64,000 nt of DNA from Gonocerus acuteangulatus. Its lineage: Eukaryota > Arthropoda > Insecta > Hemiptera > Coreidae. The DNA lies in contig OX328128.1 in assembly GCA_946811695.1 (NCBI GenBank), positions 72,284,108 to 72,348,107 of the forward strand. The letters are read 5' to 3'. The notes below the pieces were generated by a model that saw only the letters and a program-made list of their open reading frames with translations, ran no database searches and was not told where the DNA came from. The translations under genes were made by a program, and so were the position numbers. Each line of letters opens with the position of its first letter. Positions within the stretch are counted from its first letter, which is position 1. Of this stretch, positions 21,121 to 32,090 are shown one piece after another.

Positions 21121-21480
21121 CCAAAAGTATTATATCATTTATGAGTGCATTTAAATGCAATGTAAGGTTATAATATTCAGAGAGAAAAAACTTTATTATA
21201 AACAAAATGGGCTGCCCATTTGCATTGGGTTGCTAGATACACAGCATGCTTATCATCCATTCGGAAATAGGGTTAATTTATAGGCTGAAGATGTAAGGAG
21301 TTCAAAACGAGAAATAGCGAATAAAGGAGATGAAGTCTATAGAAGGCTGTAGCGATAGAAGAGAAGAAATTTATGAAAATTGGGAATGAATTAATACAAT
21401 TTAAAATATAGTCTGAAGTATATAAGGAAACAGTGTGAATGGATGATAAGCACTCAGTGGCTATAGGTGTGATTGGCGAT
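21120..21480. other. No gene recognised
   Basis: AT-rich with no clear frame or terminal repeat; it may be the untranslated end of the LINE fragment to its right. Confidence 0.35.
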
Positions 21481-21485
21481 TATTT

Positions 21486-21640
21486 CTAGGTGTCCACTAA
21501 TATAGACTCAGCTAATGCTGACAGGTGGTCAGTGGTCAATCCGAGATCTTTAAGGAAGTTGGCTGTGCTCTTCGGAATGGTACCTCTTGATCCTAACCAT
21601 AGTTCTTTCAATATATACTTCTTCTTCCCATAATAAATAT
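21486..21640 (-). pseudogene. LINE protein C-terminal fragment
   Basis: Minus-strand frame KYILKELWLGSRGTIPKST and ANFLKDLGLTTDHLSALAES, ending in TAG at 21486-21488. The L-W-x-G-S/A-R-G-x-I-P...F-x-x-x-L-G-L order is familiar from the region after the reverse transcriptase of some animal LINEs. The clade cannot be told from this piece. The upstream part is unreadable. Confidence 0.5.
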
Positions 21641-22126
21641 AGCAGTTATTTATAAAACATAGATAAGCTAATTGATGTGAAAAGTCACTATTACCTTATT
21701 AGCACACATTCTGTCATTACTTTAAAACAATCCGGGACTGTAATCTGATACGATGTACAATGTATGAAGAACTCATTCACCGTTAATGCCTGGAAGGGTT
21801 TAAGCCCTTCTCTACAGTTGTCGGACCGCAAGTAAAAAGCGAATTAAACCTCTTGATGGTTATTGATACCATTGTACTGTACTCCTTACACGCGAGATAA
21901 CTCCCTCTCGGAATAGGAGGGTAATTGTAGATGCTTAGCGTGTACTAATAGTAAGGCTTTAGGGTAACCATGTGGTGGTGTCTAGAGGTTGGATTGCTCG
22001 AGGCATGTAGGGCACTTGATGTCGTGTAGCTATTTCATAGGCATATGCTCTATTGCCTCCAGCAATCATTTCTTTTGTATTATTTATTTTCGTTTTAATT
22101 TCAATTATTTTTAGAAGTTTTCTTAC

Positions 22127-22215
22127 TGTGGCGGAATCCTGATAACTGATATTATTGGATGATCGCTTAAATTGGCTGTGTTCGGTACCATTTCAGTAAG
22201 CCAGTTATGACCTAT
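22127..22215. repeat. Dispersed repeat family E, copy 2
   Basis: Matches 1400-1500 (CTGATAACTGATATTATTGG, CAGTAAGCCAGTTATGACC). Confidence 0.7.
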
Positions 22216-22244
22216 TATAATTAGAGGAGAGGATGGAATAGTCG

Positions 22245-22310
22245 GGAAATATGGAATTCCGATGTTTTGGCGCCAATTGGTGCTGCTAACTCATGGGGGC
22301 AGCATGAACT
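22245..22310 (-). mobile_element. Degraded PLE-like tail
   Basis: Minus reading gives GCACCAATTGGCGCC, a strong stem, then AAAACATCGGAATTC, resembling stem II plus GAAAC of the other tails with the core lost. Confidence 0.35.
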
Positions 22311-22501
22311 ATTCAAGAAGAATCACATGACAGTTTTCAGTGCTTGCTAGAAAACAAAGTTTGTTTTGTGATTTTCAAAAGTTTTTGGATGCCAGTTTTC
22401 AATTATTTTTATTTGATTGTACACCTGTGATTGGAATATTGATTTTGAGTTTAATGTACCCTACAAAAGTTGTAGATATTTTGACTGGGCTTGGTTTTTT
22501 C

Positions 22502-22782
22502 CATGGGCGTATATAAGGGGGGGGCTGAGGGGGTTGCAGCCCCCCCCCCGAAATTTTGATTTGATCGGCAAAAATTTCATAAAACACTTAAAAATAAATT
22601 AAATAAGATAATTTAGTTCATAAAACATATTCTATTTTGGGCCTAATAGTGTTTAAGTTGGCTAAAACTGTTCCAAGATCTAAATATGTTAGAATTCCAT
22701 ACACCGGAAATGGTCTCAGCCCCCCCCCCCCCCCGAAATTTTCCCAGCCCTCCTCCGAAATTATTTTCTATATACGCCCATG
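22502..22782 (+). mobile_element. hAT-type MITE with G and C tracts, copy 1
   Basis: Ends CATGGGCGTATATA and TATATACGCCCATG are inverted repeats. The flanks GTTTTTTC and GTTTTTAC form an 8-bp duplication with one mismatch, the hAT signature. Near the left end a run of G and, after CTGAGGG, a run of C can pair into a small hairpin; a second C run lies near the right end. There is no coding capacity; poly-Pro frames here come from the C tracts. Confidence 0.8.
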
Positions 22783-22789
22783 GTTTTTA

Positions 22790-23600
22790 CCAGAAATTTC
22801 TTTGCCCGTGTGTATTAAAATTAATTTCCAATATGGCGTGTCGGGTATTATGGAATACTAATTATTTCATAATACCAGCCATAAAAGTAAACTATTCCAA
22901 AAAATACATCAAAATATACTGACCAAAAACAAATTTAAAAATGATGGAAATGCCTGCTAATGATCTTTCAATGTCGTATGCACTTTTTCTATGAGGTGAA
23001 AACATGAACAAAAGACTGAAACTCAGCCACGTTGCTCATTTCTATCAAGATATTACAATTACAAGAAGTTTTTTTGTTTAAAAATGAGTTCTGAATATAT
23101 TATTGAAAGCCAAGCAAAAATTACACAGCCACAAACAAAGTATATATATGTGTGTGTGTATACGCCTATCGGAAAACAGTTTCTTCTAAAAATGTTGGTT
23201 TTGGGGTTAAAGGCCTCCAGGGGCAGTTTGGTTATTATTAGTAATTTGACGTTGGAAATAGAATGAATCCATTAAGAAAAAAAAAAACAAACTTCAAGAA
23301 GTCGGATTGAATTGGGGATATCAAATTTTCGTTACAGTTGATGTTGAGGTAGTATTTGGGGGAAAAAGAAGAAATTATATAGGGAGTATTTTTTTTATAT
23401 TTTCTCTAAAATATCTGAAAAACGGTTGGGAAATCGTGGTAAGTAAAGAAAACGTCTAAACGAAACTAAATTTTATCCAAAATCGTTAGTTATTTATTTT
23501 TTGCTAGTGCGGGTTCCTTCGCTCTAAACGGGAACTTGACGGTTTTCCTTAGTTTTGACTTGGTTTTGTTTGTTTTCATTTTGTTAAAAATTAAAATAAA
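22790..23600. other. No gene recognised
   Basis: AT-rich; 23395-23470 shares AACGGTTGGGAAATCGTGGTA with 48600-48630. No exon with two splice sites was found. Confidence 0.4.
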
Positions 23601-23900
23601 TATTTTAGTAAATTATGTACACTGCAGTGATGAAAATCTTGCTATTATTCGAGATTACGGTGCAGTAGGTAAATACATTTTTCACTAAAGATCCAATTAA
23701 AATATTAAATGTTTGTATTTCGGCTTTCCAAATGAACCCTTGAATGAATGAGGCTTGCATGACACAGTTATTGCGAATTGTTCTTTTTTCTCTAATAAAA
23801 TATAAATTAGTCAGATTGCAATAACAAACATAATAGGGGTAAAAATATATATAACCTGTAAGTGCTACATTACTGTGGAATGTGCTAATCTTACAGAGGT

Positions 23901-24214
23901 CCTGCGTGACAGTCAAGGTCACCAATTTGAGGTGTCCAAATGATCTTCCTCAATCCGAACGTCTAAATGCATCAAAGAACGGAGCACAATACACAAAATT
24001 TGCAAAAATTGTCTGAGGATTTCGAAATCACCGCCTCCCAGCTGGGGTTGGCGTGCGGGCCTCGCCTCGGCCTCTGTCCATGATTCTGCCAATTTTTTAA
24101 GCTTCGTTCTTTTTTTCTCTTTTGTGCTCCGACCCAATGCGGATACTTCAGAATAATAACGACCCGTGTACAAGATTGACAAAAAATAAAATAAACTTCG
24201 AAACCTCAAAATCT
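23901..24214. mobile_element. 314-bp GC-richer insertion flanked by a 14-bp direct repeat
   Basis: CTAATCTTACAGAG occurs at 23887-23900 and again at 24215-24228, as left by a target-site duplication. The insert is richer in G+C around 24025-24075 and contains a minus-strand frame of 96 codons (24209-23919), with blocks ALGRSTKEKKRTKLKKL and ARPARQPQLGGGDFEILRQF. No terminal inverted repeat or poly(A) is seen. The length of the duplication suggests retrotransposition; a fragment of a LINE or a retrocopy is possible. Confidence 0.5.
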
Positions 24215-24224
24215 AATCTTACAG

Positions 24225-24408
24225 AGAGGTTAGCCTAATAATAATTTCTGTACTGAACAGATGTGCGTGTTGTTCGCATTGGGTGGACAGTAATCAGTTT
24301 AGTATTTATGCAAAAATGGGGTTTATGATAAGGGTTTATGATATTCAAGGAAGAAAAATTTCCGGTTGCAACGAAGGCCTGAGTGAGTTGCTCATCAAAG
24401 AAACTGCT
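24225..24408 (+). CDS. Candidate internal exon (61 codons), unknown protein
   Basis: TCTAATCTTACAG precedes one base plus 61 open codons (blocks EVSLIIISVLNRCACCSHW, YAKMGFMIRVYDIQGRK and GLSELLIKETA), followed by GCT|GTAAGA. It starts with one leftover base, fitting the end of the candidate at 15177-15334, and ends in phase 0, fitting the start of 28953-29022. The acceptor lies in the duplicated 14-bp target, so it may be accidental. Unrecognised. Confidence 0.28.
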
Positions 24409-24752
24409 GTAAGAAATATCATATATATATTTCAATAGATTAGATATTTCACTTTTTCTTATTTCTTTCTATAGCAGGGGGTCGATAAAGCAGTACACAT
24501 TTCTTTCACATTCAATACTTTGTTTGATATATTTTGCTCGGCTTGTTTCGAGCTTTGCAAAAGTATATTTTTTAAATCCCGAATTCATATTTTTTACACA
24601 AATATACATTTATCCTTTCCCAAAATAAATTTACATTTGTAGAAATCCTACCCTATCATAAGATGACACAGATGACATGGCAGTATTACGGCTGACTCAA
24701 ACTAGTAAACAGTAACATTTTTTACGCCTATTTGCCTTGACAGATTCGTATA

Positions 24753-24777
24753 AAAAAAAAAAAAAAAAAAAAAAAAA
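24753..24777. repeat. Poly(A) run
   Basis: About 26 consecutive A in AT-rich DNA. Confidence 0.9.
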
Positions 24778-24890
24778 TGAAAAACAACACATTTGGAACA
24801 TTAAGCACAATTTTCTCCGGAGAAGAATACCATATCACAATTTGTAAAATACACGTTGTGTTCGAAATTTATTTTATTTACGAAATGGAG

Positions 24891-25177
24891 CATGGGCGTA
24901 TATAGAAAATAATTTCGGGAGGGGCTGGGAAATTTCGGGGGGTGGGAGGGGGCTGAGACCATTTCCGGGGTTTGTAATACTACCATAACAATTTAGAGCT
25001 TGGAATAGTTTTCACCAACTAAAACGCTTACACCCAAAATAAAATAATTTTTATGAACTAAGTGATCCTATTTAATTTATTTTTAAGGGTTTATGACACA
25101 TTTTTACCGATCAACTCAAAATTTTGCGGCGGGGGGGGGGGGGGCAGCCCCCTCAGCCCCCCTTATATACGCCCATG
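24891..25177 (-). mobile_element. hAT-type MITE with G and C tracts, copy 2 (inverted)
   Basis: Ends CATGGGCGTATATA and TATATACGCCCATG with an exact 8-bp duplication AAATGGAG on both sides (24883-24890, 25178-25185). It lies opposite in orientation to copy 1. Confidence 0.85.
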
Positions 25178-25328
25178 AAATGGAGGTATACGAAAAGTTC
25201 AAAACTGCTTATGTCTGTTGGTTGAGTACAGTTCTCCAGAGTAAAATGCAAACCGCTTCATAAATAAATAAGGACGTCAATTTATAAAAAAATGTTCATT
25301 GTTGTAAAAACTATTATTTACAGATCGA

Positions 25329-25584
25329 TCGTCGATACAAATGTAAGGTATTGATTGTGAAAATCACCACTTTCCAGATTGAAAAAACTTTTATTCGATA
25401 CTTTGCTTTTGGACAGTCAAATAGTCTGCAGATTCGACCTTATGATAGTGTTTACATTCCTTCTTTCACTGAGTGAACTTAGATTCGATACAGCAGTCAT
25501 TTCATTCCGTACAGCAGTCGGTACAGATTGAAAATGAAAAATGCTTTTTTTTTCACTTTCGATACTTTGCATTTGCATCCACGA
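25329..25584. mobile_element. TCGTCGATAC MITE, copy 2
   Basis: Same ends and interior as 19844-20086. The flanking TA has changed to GA and TG, and the right end is slightly mutated (GCATCCACGA). Confidence 0.7.
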
Positions 25585-25682
25585 TGTGTTTCCTTTGGAA
25601 GGATTCTCAACGATTGCTAGAAACACGACAATGAAATTCTAAATAACTTTATAATCAAATTTATTAAAATATATAAGTATAC

Positions 25683-25685
<3 letters not shown>

Positions 25686-25768
<83 letters not shown>
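25686..25768. repeat. (TA)n tract
   Basis: TA units broken once by CATACA. Confidence 0.95.
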
Positions 25769-25772
<4 letters not shown>

Positions 25773-26089
25773 ATGGGAGTGTTGTATTGTTCATAGCGAT
25801 AACGATATCATTCAACCTGTCCAATTAAACACTGCAGAATAGGGCCCTACGATTTGACCAACTGTCCTAGACATCATCCGGCACAGGAAGACCAAAATAC
25901 AAAAGAAGGTGCAAGATGGCCGCTGATCCGAATCTGAATGCTACCCCAGGCAGGGATGTGGTTTATTAGATGCTGTCAGGCCTGCCACCTGTCTGCTCTA
26001 GGCTCGCGACACGTCTCCAGAGACTCCATATTGTTTGTCGGGCCGGCTATTGTTGTCTAATGTAATCCTTCTTGGAAATTCCATAAATC

Positions 26090-26215
26090 TTATGGTGGCT
26101 AAGTGGCTAGAACTTGAATTCTCTTACGGGAAATGGGGGTTCGAGTCCCACCTGCAGCATGGGTTCTAAATTTTCTCATCTCACGGCTCATTGAGAAAAT
26201 TTCCCACTCTACACG
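26090..26215 (+). mobile_element. tRNA-like sequence, probably SINE-derived
   Basis: GGTGGCTAAGTGGCTAGAA resembles an A box, and GGGGGTTCGAGTCCCACCTG is a good B box pairing on itself like a T arm. An acceptor stem does not close, and the 3' part is unlike the other SINE family. A decayed tRNA gene or SINE head. Confidence 0.4.
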
Positions 26216-26248
26216 GAGAAAACAAAACAGGCTGCTCGCATCTACTTT

Positions 26249-28335
26249 CAGGCTGCCGGCAGCCTGAAAACTGTGCCTCAGTGCCAGTATTTTGAAATAG
26301 GACATTTTAGTCTAAAATAGGATTCCACATATTTCAGCCTAAAATAGGATTCCACTAGTTAGAGTGCCCACACTTTATAATAGAGTGCTGGAATGCTAAT
26401 TATGCATCCTATAGTAGAGTTCTCACACCCAAAGCTAGCATCCAACAATAGAGTGCCCAGCACTCTACTGTCAAGTGCGTACCCCTAGACTTTAGATTGC
26501 TGGCACTCTGATACTCCTTCTAGCAGCTCTGTTTGCTTCCTGTATCCTACCCCTATAGGCTGCTAGCATCCTATATGGATGGGTTACATTGACCCCATCC
26601 ATATAGGATGCTAGCAGCCTACAGACAGATGACTTTATTATGTGGATAAAAAAGAACAAAGGTAAATTCAGAGTAATAATAATGAGACTTTATTTGGGTG
26701 TAATTTACATATACACTTCTTAACAAGTAGATATTTACAAGTAGGTATGAGGTATACACTTTTTAACAAATATAGATATTTACAAGTATTAGGTATTAGG
26801 TACAATGTACTTATGAACAATATTGAACAAGTAGGTCTAGAAATAAAATTTTTTTTTTGTTTTCATGACACATAGCCGTATTCATAAAGCCGAAGACAGT
26901 TGATTTCAGCATCTGTTCAAACAGAAACAAAAAGAAATTTTTATTAATAATGAAAGAAAAGTTGTTGTTGTTGTGTTTTATATATTATTAAAAAGAAACA
27001 TAAAGAGGCATTTTTTCTAGTTTAAAATGTCGCAGTAAATTCAAAGCTGCCAGGGAATTACAAAATAAATATAAAATAAGGTTTTTGTCTATGGATATGA
27101 TCATAAATGGAACTCTAAAAACAGAATGGAAACCAAAATAATAGGCTACTAATATAATTTTGAACTAATATTCTAGCCGCATTCTAGGAACGTATAAAAA
27201 AATACTTCCATCAGTTCTCAGCTTACCAGGCTTATTGAACTCCATCTTCATTTGGTTCTATACCCGCAGCTCCATGTTATACTAAGGGAATATATTCTTG
27301 AAAATCAAACACAACTTTCTTCATTCTATTGTATATACCATCTGTTTTTAAATTTAATAATAAAAACAAGAGCCTGTATGCCTGGATGCAGACTGTACCG
27401 CCAGAACAGAGTTCAGGCTCTTGTTTTTATTATTAAATTTAAAAACAGATGTTATATACAATAAAATGAAGAAAGTTGTTTTTGTTTTTCAAGAATATAT
27501 TCCCTTAATATAACATGGAGCTGCGGGTATAGAACCAACTGAAGGTGGAGTTCAATAAGCCTGGTAAGCTGAGAACTGATGGAAGTCTTTTTGTATACGT
27601 TCCTAGAATACGGCTAGAATATTAGTTCAAAATTGTATTAGTAGACTTTTATTTTGGTGTCCATTCTGTTTCTATAGTTCCTTCATTTATGATCATATCC
27701 GTAGACAAAAACCTTATTTTATATTTATTTTGTAATTCCCTGGCAGCTTTGAATTTACTGCGACATTTTAAACTAGAAAAAATGCCTATTTATGTTTCTT
27801 TTTAATAATACATAAAACACAACAACAACAACTTTTCTTTTATTATTAATAAAAAATTCTTTTTGTTTCTGTTTGAACAGATGCTGAAATCAACTGTCTT
27901 CGGCTTTATGAATACGGCTATAAGTGTCATGAAAACAAAAAAAATATTTTATTTCTAGACCTACTTGTTCAATATTGTTCATAAGTACATTGTAACTAAT
28001 ACCTAATACTTGTAAATATCTATATTTGTTAAAAAGTGTATACCTCATATCTACTTGTAAATATCTACTTGTTAAGAAGTGTATATGTAAATTACACCCA
28101 AATAAAGTCTCATTATTATTACTCTGAATTTACCTTTGTTCTTTTTTATCCTCATAATAAAGTCATCTCTCTGTAGGCTGCTAGCATTTCAGCACTCTAT
28201 TATAAAGTGCCGGCACTCTAACTAGTGGAATCCTATTTTAGGCTGAAATATGTGGAATCCTATTTTAGACTAAAATGTCCTATTTCAAAATACTGGCACT
28301 GAAGCACAGTTTTCAGGCTGCCGGCAGGCTGTTTT
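26249..28335. repeat. Giant 2.1-kb inverted repeat (foldback)
   Basis: Inner arms 26609-27375 and 27415-28186 are reverse complements over about 770 bp with a 39-nt loop (27376-27414) and few differences. Outer arms 26249-26391 and 28190-28335 also pair, separated from the inner left arm by a spacer that holds another palindrome. Inside the arms short coding-like pieces remain (KCRSKFKAARELQNK in the left arm, plus strand; matching codons in the other arm, minus strand). The element carries no recognised transposase. An RNA crossing it would be a nearly perfect long hairpin, the form that feeds endogenous siRNA in insects (hpRNA). It may equally be a foldback transposon or a recent inverted duplication. 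Confidence 0.9.
26556..26621. repeat. Perfect 28-bp hairpin inside the spacer
   Basis: 26556-26583 and 26594-26621 are exact reverse complements with a 10-nt loop (both contain GGCTGCTAGCATCC or its complement). The same GCTGCTAGCA word occurs at the outer end of the right arm (28177-28186). Confidence 0.85.
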
Positions 28336-28700
28336 TTTTCTCAGTGTAAATGGAGGTTGGGGTCAAATTATAAAATAGCTCAAACAAACCAAATACAAAA
28401 ACAATAGGCAAAGAATAACTTTTAAGCGAAAATTTGACTAATCCGTATCAGATGATAATATTAATAAAATACGGAAAATTATCCAATATAAAAAGGATAA
28501 TTTCCTTCAGGATAATAAATACAATTCTAAAAATAGATGAATAATGCCCCAAATAATAATCACTTATTTGAAAAAAATAAGCAGAAACACTAGAAATTAG
28601 AATTAAAACACCAAAACTACTAGGCAGAGTTTACCGGAATCCTGAATAATTTGCATAAAAATAATCTATAATAAAACACAATTTAACATTTTAATCAATG
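28336..28700. other. No gene recognised
   Basis: A- and T-rich sequence with no frame, repeat end or splice pair I can support. Confidence 0.4.
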
Positions 28701-28701
28701 A

Positions 28702-28908
28702 TAGGAAGCCCAGGGGTAAGCCGTATGCACTCCGTACCAAAGGTCGTTGGTTCGATTCCCATTTGCGCTGCTGGCTTTTTTTTTTCGAAAAAAGAAAAAG
28801 CTTCAGCCCTATTCTGGATAGAAAAGGGTGGTAACCTTCACATAACCCGTCTTAAAATTTTTAGTTAATTATAAATGGACATTATAATTAAAATAAAAAA
28901 ATAATCAA
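28702..28908 (+). mobile_element. tRNA-derived SINE, plus orientation
   Basis: GTCGTTGGTTCGATTCCCAT (B box), a T/A hinge, CCCTATTCTGGATAGAAAAG, ACATAACCCGTCTTAAAA and the 3' end AATTATAAATGGACATTATA. It ends about 45 bp before the exon candidate at 28953. Confidence 0.7.
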
Positions 28909-28952
28909 TGACATATTTTCTTCAATATCTACAATTTCTCTCCATCTTACAG

Positions 28953-29022
28953 GAAGGTTTTAAATTTCAAACGTTGTTCAAAGACTATGGTTTTGATATA
29001 AGCGAGTTTGATAGTTTATTTA
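28953..29022 (+). CDS. Candidate internal exon 1 of a phase-matched chain
   Basis: TTTCTCTCCATCTTACAG gives a strong acceptor and TTTA|GTAAGT a strong donor. The 70 nt encode EGFKFQTLFKDYGFDISEF then DSLF and one leftover A. That A plus the first two bases of 29901 makes an Arg codon, and the frame stays open through the next candidate. Only this frame is open through the exon. The intron to 29901 is 878 nt and holds a hAT MITE and another repeat. I do not recognise the protein. The upstream exon must end in phase 0; the candidate at 24225-24408 would fit. Confidence 0.55.
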
Positions 29023-29220
29023 GTAAGTACATCTTATTAACAATTTTCTAAGGGAGGAGTCAAATTTAAATTTTTGTAGCTTTCTTCCAGTCGTAATTGG
29101 TTCAGCATTGTCATGATAAAACAACACTTTGCTGAGATTCACAATTCCCGGGCGGCTTATAATCCATGAGATTATCCATCCTTTCTGGCATTTGATCCAC
29201 TGTTAATTGTGTCTCTGATA

Positions 29221-29450
29221 TTGGCGTATATAAGAGGGGGGGGGGGTTGAGTAGTCTCTAGCCCCCTTGAAATTTTGATTTAATCGGTAAAAATGTGTCA
29301 TAAAAACCTTAAAAAAATACTAAATAAGATCACTTAGTTCAGAAAAAATATTTCTTTTGGGTGTAATAGCGTTTTAGTTTTTTATTTGGCTAACTCTTCC
29401 ATGTTCTAGATTGTTGATATTCCATACCACCAAAATGTTCCGACTAATAT
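29221..29450 (+). mobile_element. hAT-type MITE with G tract, copy 3 (truncated)
   Basis: GGCGTATATAAG, a G run, then AAATTTTGATTTAATCGGTA and TAGCGTTTTAG follow copies 1 and 4. The right end with TATATACGCCC is missing. Confidence 0.7.
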
Positions 29451-29455
29451 ATATA

Positions 29456-29720
29456 TTTGCTTTCTCGCTCTTTTGCTGCTTCGAAAATGGCCCAATTTTG
29501 ATAAAATTTTAATTTCATAAAACATTTGTTGTCTGGTTTGAAAAGTCAATAACGTTATTTTTATGGGAAAAATTCGCGCCTAAAATCTTTTCACAGTTTA
29601 TATACATAAACATAAATTTGAACAAACCCTTCATACTGTCCACAATACCTAGACCATAACTTTGTGTACAGCTATTTGTCACAGGGTCGTGGGTGTTTGT
29701 CCATCCTGGTGTCTCTAATA
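29456..29720 (+). repeat. Dispersed repeat family H, copy 1
   Basis: TTGTCTGGTTTGAAAAGTCA, TTATATACATAAACATAAAT and GGGTCGTGGGTGTTTGTCCA recur at 41380-41660. No protein or terminal repeat is recognised. Confidence 0.7.
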
Positions 29721-29900
29721 GGAGAGACATCCCTCTACACCCCGCTGTGGTACATCTCACGCTCGGCTGGTCCTCTAGTCAAGTGTGAAATGGTTAGGTT
29801 GGGGTCGCAAGTGGCCCCGAGAGAGGGTCGTGTCACATCTCACTGTCACGTGTTTGCTGGCGGATTCCTATAGGATTGTTGTCTCTCTCCCTATATGCAG

Positions 29901-29992
29901 GAGGACTAGCTTATGATGACATCGGCCTGAAAAGAGATTCCAAAAGTGTGAAATACTTCGCGACAAGACTGCGAAATCTTAGCGCCATAACG
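29901..29992 (+). CDS. Candidate internal exon 2 of the chain
   Basis: TTGTCTCTCTCCCTATATGCAG is a very good acceptor. Two bases finish the Arg codon begun at 29022, then 30 codons GLAYDDIGLKRDSKSVKYF and ATRLRNLSAIT follow, ending in phase 0 at ACG|GTATTA. The donor is weak after GTA. If it is not used, the frame runs on to TAA near 30050. The basic, hydrophilic peptide is protein-like. Unrecognised. Confidence 0.55.
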
Positions 29993-30159
29993 GTATTATC
30001 ACAATTGTCTTATAGAAAACCTCGAATATATTTTATCTATTCGATAAAATTATAAAATAATCATGTTTTACAGAGAAAATTTATTTTAAAAAACAACAAG
30101 CGATTAATACCTTATTCGAACAGAGGCTCAAAGAAACGAAACCGCCACTCTCAAATTTT

Positions 30160-30620
30160 AAGCAACAATTCCTCCAATTAAGATCGCTCTAGCAGAAATT
30201 GTGTAAAAACGGTTTTCGTATGAAATTAAGTTTGATTTGGAATGGATGCCAGTAACGACAATTTCACGATCGTTTTCTGAAATTTATTAGTGAAATATTC
30301 GCTACTCTCAAAACTGTTCACATCTGTAACTTCCTCAATTCCAAATGTAACCAAAATTTGTATATTATTGTTTGAATGAAAGTCAAACGTCTTGAAAGAA
30401 TGTCAACTTCATACTCACCCATTTTTTGATCATATAAATGAATATTCTAATTTCCCCCAATTTTCGCAAAAACTATTACAGAAATTCCCCACGTCAAATT
30501 ATTTATAAAACGTTTTTCCGAAGACCCATATTTTTATAAATTTGAATCACCGTTATTTTTGTGATTTATGAGTTCTGAAATGCGAAATGTTCGAGTTGGC
30601 ACTTTCCCATAACGTCATCT
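30160..30620 (+). repeat. Dispersed repeat family D, degraded copy
   Basis: ATTTGAATCACCGTTATTTT and GTTCTGAAATGCGAAATGTT match the right part of family D; the start is not clear. Confidence 0.5.
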
Positions 30621-30907
30621 GGTCGGTGTCATAAGCGTTTATATATACCATAATTTTAAGGCTCATTTTAGGGAGGTGAAACCAAACAATTTTTTTTTTA
30701 GAATATTGAGTCAGCTGATTAAGAAATAGTTTTATTTTTTGATGGTTTTTTTAAGCAGACTCCTAAACAATGTGGCGAAAACCAACCACCTTTCTAAGAA
30801 ATGTCAAATTCAAATTCGTTGTCCCATAAGGCCTCTATTGGCAAAATTATTTCAAAAACACTTCAAACGGTCGGAATCACTGACTTCATAGCTATATCTT
30901 TCCATAG

Positions 30908-31037
30908 ATCCGATCTGTGTATTATGAAGCTGCATTCTATCCAAGAACCAGTATTGACTCACATCAATCAAGTGTTTATCCTACCGACATTGTCATTAAA
31001 CGTTTGAAGTATACCGACTATGCACGACTCATGGTCG
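30908..31037 (+). CDS. Candidate exon 3 of the chain
   Basis: TATATCTTTCCATAG precedes an open frame IRSVYYEAAFYPRTSIDSHQ, SSVYPTDIVIKRLKYTDYAR, LMV. Two ends are possible. Splicing at G|GTGGGT after 31037 leaves one base that joins GT of 32091 to give Gly and keeps FRVEIKEA in frame. Without splicing the frame reads GGLFPPKECD and stops at TAA 31067-31069. The start is in phase 0, fitting the end of 29901-29992. An overlapping frame with ATG at 30801 is less likely because it ignores the acceptor. Unrecognised protein. Confidence 0.52.
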
Positions 31038-31069
31038 GTGGGTTATTTCCCCCCAAGGAGTGTGACTAA

Positions 31070-32090
31070 GTTCGCGCTGACGACGGGCTAAGAAATTCTG
31101 CTTAATTTGATCTTCGACAATATACTTTTTATAGACTTTATAAATATTTTAGCGTGTTTCCATACAAAGTTAATCCGCTTTCGGCGTCAACCTGATGAAG
31201 TAATCCGGAAATTCTGACAAGAAAACACCTAGATTAGGGGTTCTCTCCAAGGACCCTCTCCTGAACAAAATTATTTTTTTCGGACCTCCTCTAAGCCCCC
31301 GACGTTTAGTGATGATTAAGTTCTGGTGCTCATGCCTATAGGATTTAGGATATAGTAATATTAATGTAAAAATGTATCGCTAAATATTTTAATGAATAGT
31401 ATTGAGTATTAATACAGAACATTTTTTTTAAAATAATACAAAACATAATTGAAATTAATTTGTCTGATTTAAATGATCAAGCTCGTTTTTGGACCAAAAA
31501 AAAAAATCTTTTCGTTAATAGAGTTTCTGACACGGAATAGGCTTCCTAACGTCAAGAAAAGAATCATTTTTAACAACAATTTTTAAGGTGAAATTTTAAA
31601 AGTGGATACTACCTAGCTTTCCTAACTGATTTTCGGGTTGGTTACTCAGAAACGATGGATTCCTAGCTGTTTGAAATTTACACAAACTAAAATATATATA
31701 TTTTTTTAGTTGGCTTTAAGTCGTGTCAACCTTTGTGGCCATTAATTCCAGAAACTAAAATATTTAAATGTTGCTAATGTGTAAAGTAAAGGAAACATTA
31801 GAAAAAAAAACAATCGTGGGGTATCGTGGAAAGAGCAAAGATACCATTCCAAAGCTTACTAAATCCCTTACAACGGTAAATTTAGTTTGATTTGGACGAT
31901 TTGAGTCGGAGAAATAAGTGAATAAAACTTAGAAAGTACCATATTTGTTTCGTCTCTTTAGAGACGAACGGGGTTTTCTATCAGTTTTCCTCAGTTTCCG
32001 TGCGTTTCCTCCTTCCCTCCTTACTTTTATTGCTATTAGCTTCTTAGCAGTGTACGTAAAATAAAAAAAAAATTGTTTTTTATTGTATAG
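31070..32090. other. No gene recognised
   Basis: AT-rich, unassigned. A small palindrome TCGTCTCTTTAGAGACGA lies near 31950. Confidence 0.4.

Noticed and set aside
22417..22922. Proline-rich frames
   Set aside because: They come from the C tracts of the hAT MITE.
23919..24209. 96-codon minus-strand frame as a host gene
   Set aside because: It fills an insertion bounded by a 14-bp direct repeat, so it is more likely mobile or retroposed sequence.
29664..29873. 69-codon frame in a GC-richer segment
   Set aside because: Starts inside dispersed repeat family H, has no splice or start support and no recognised motif.
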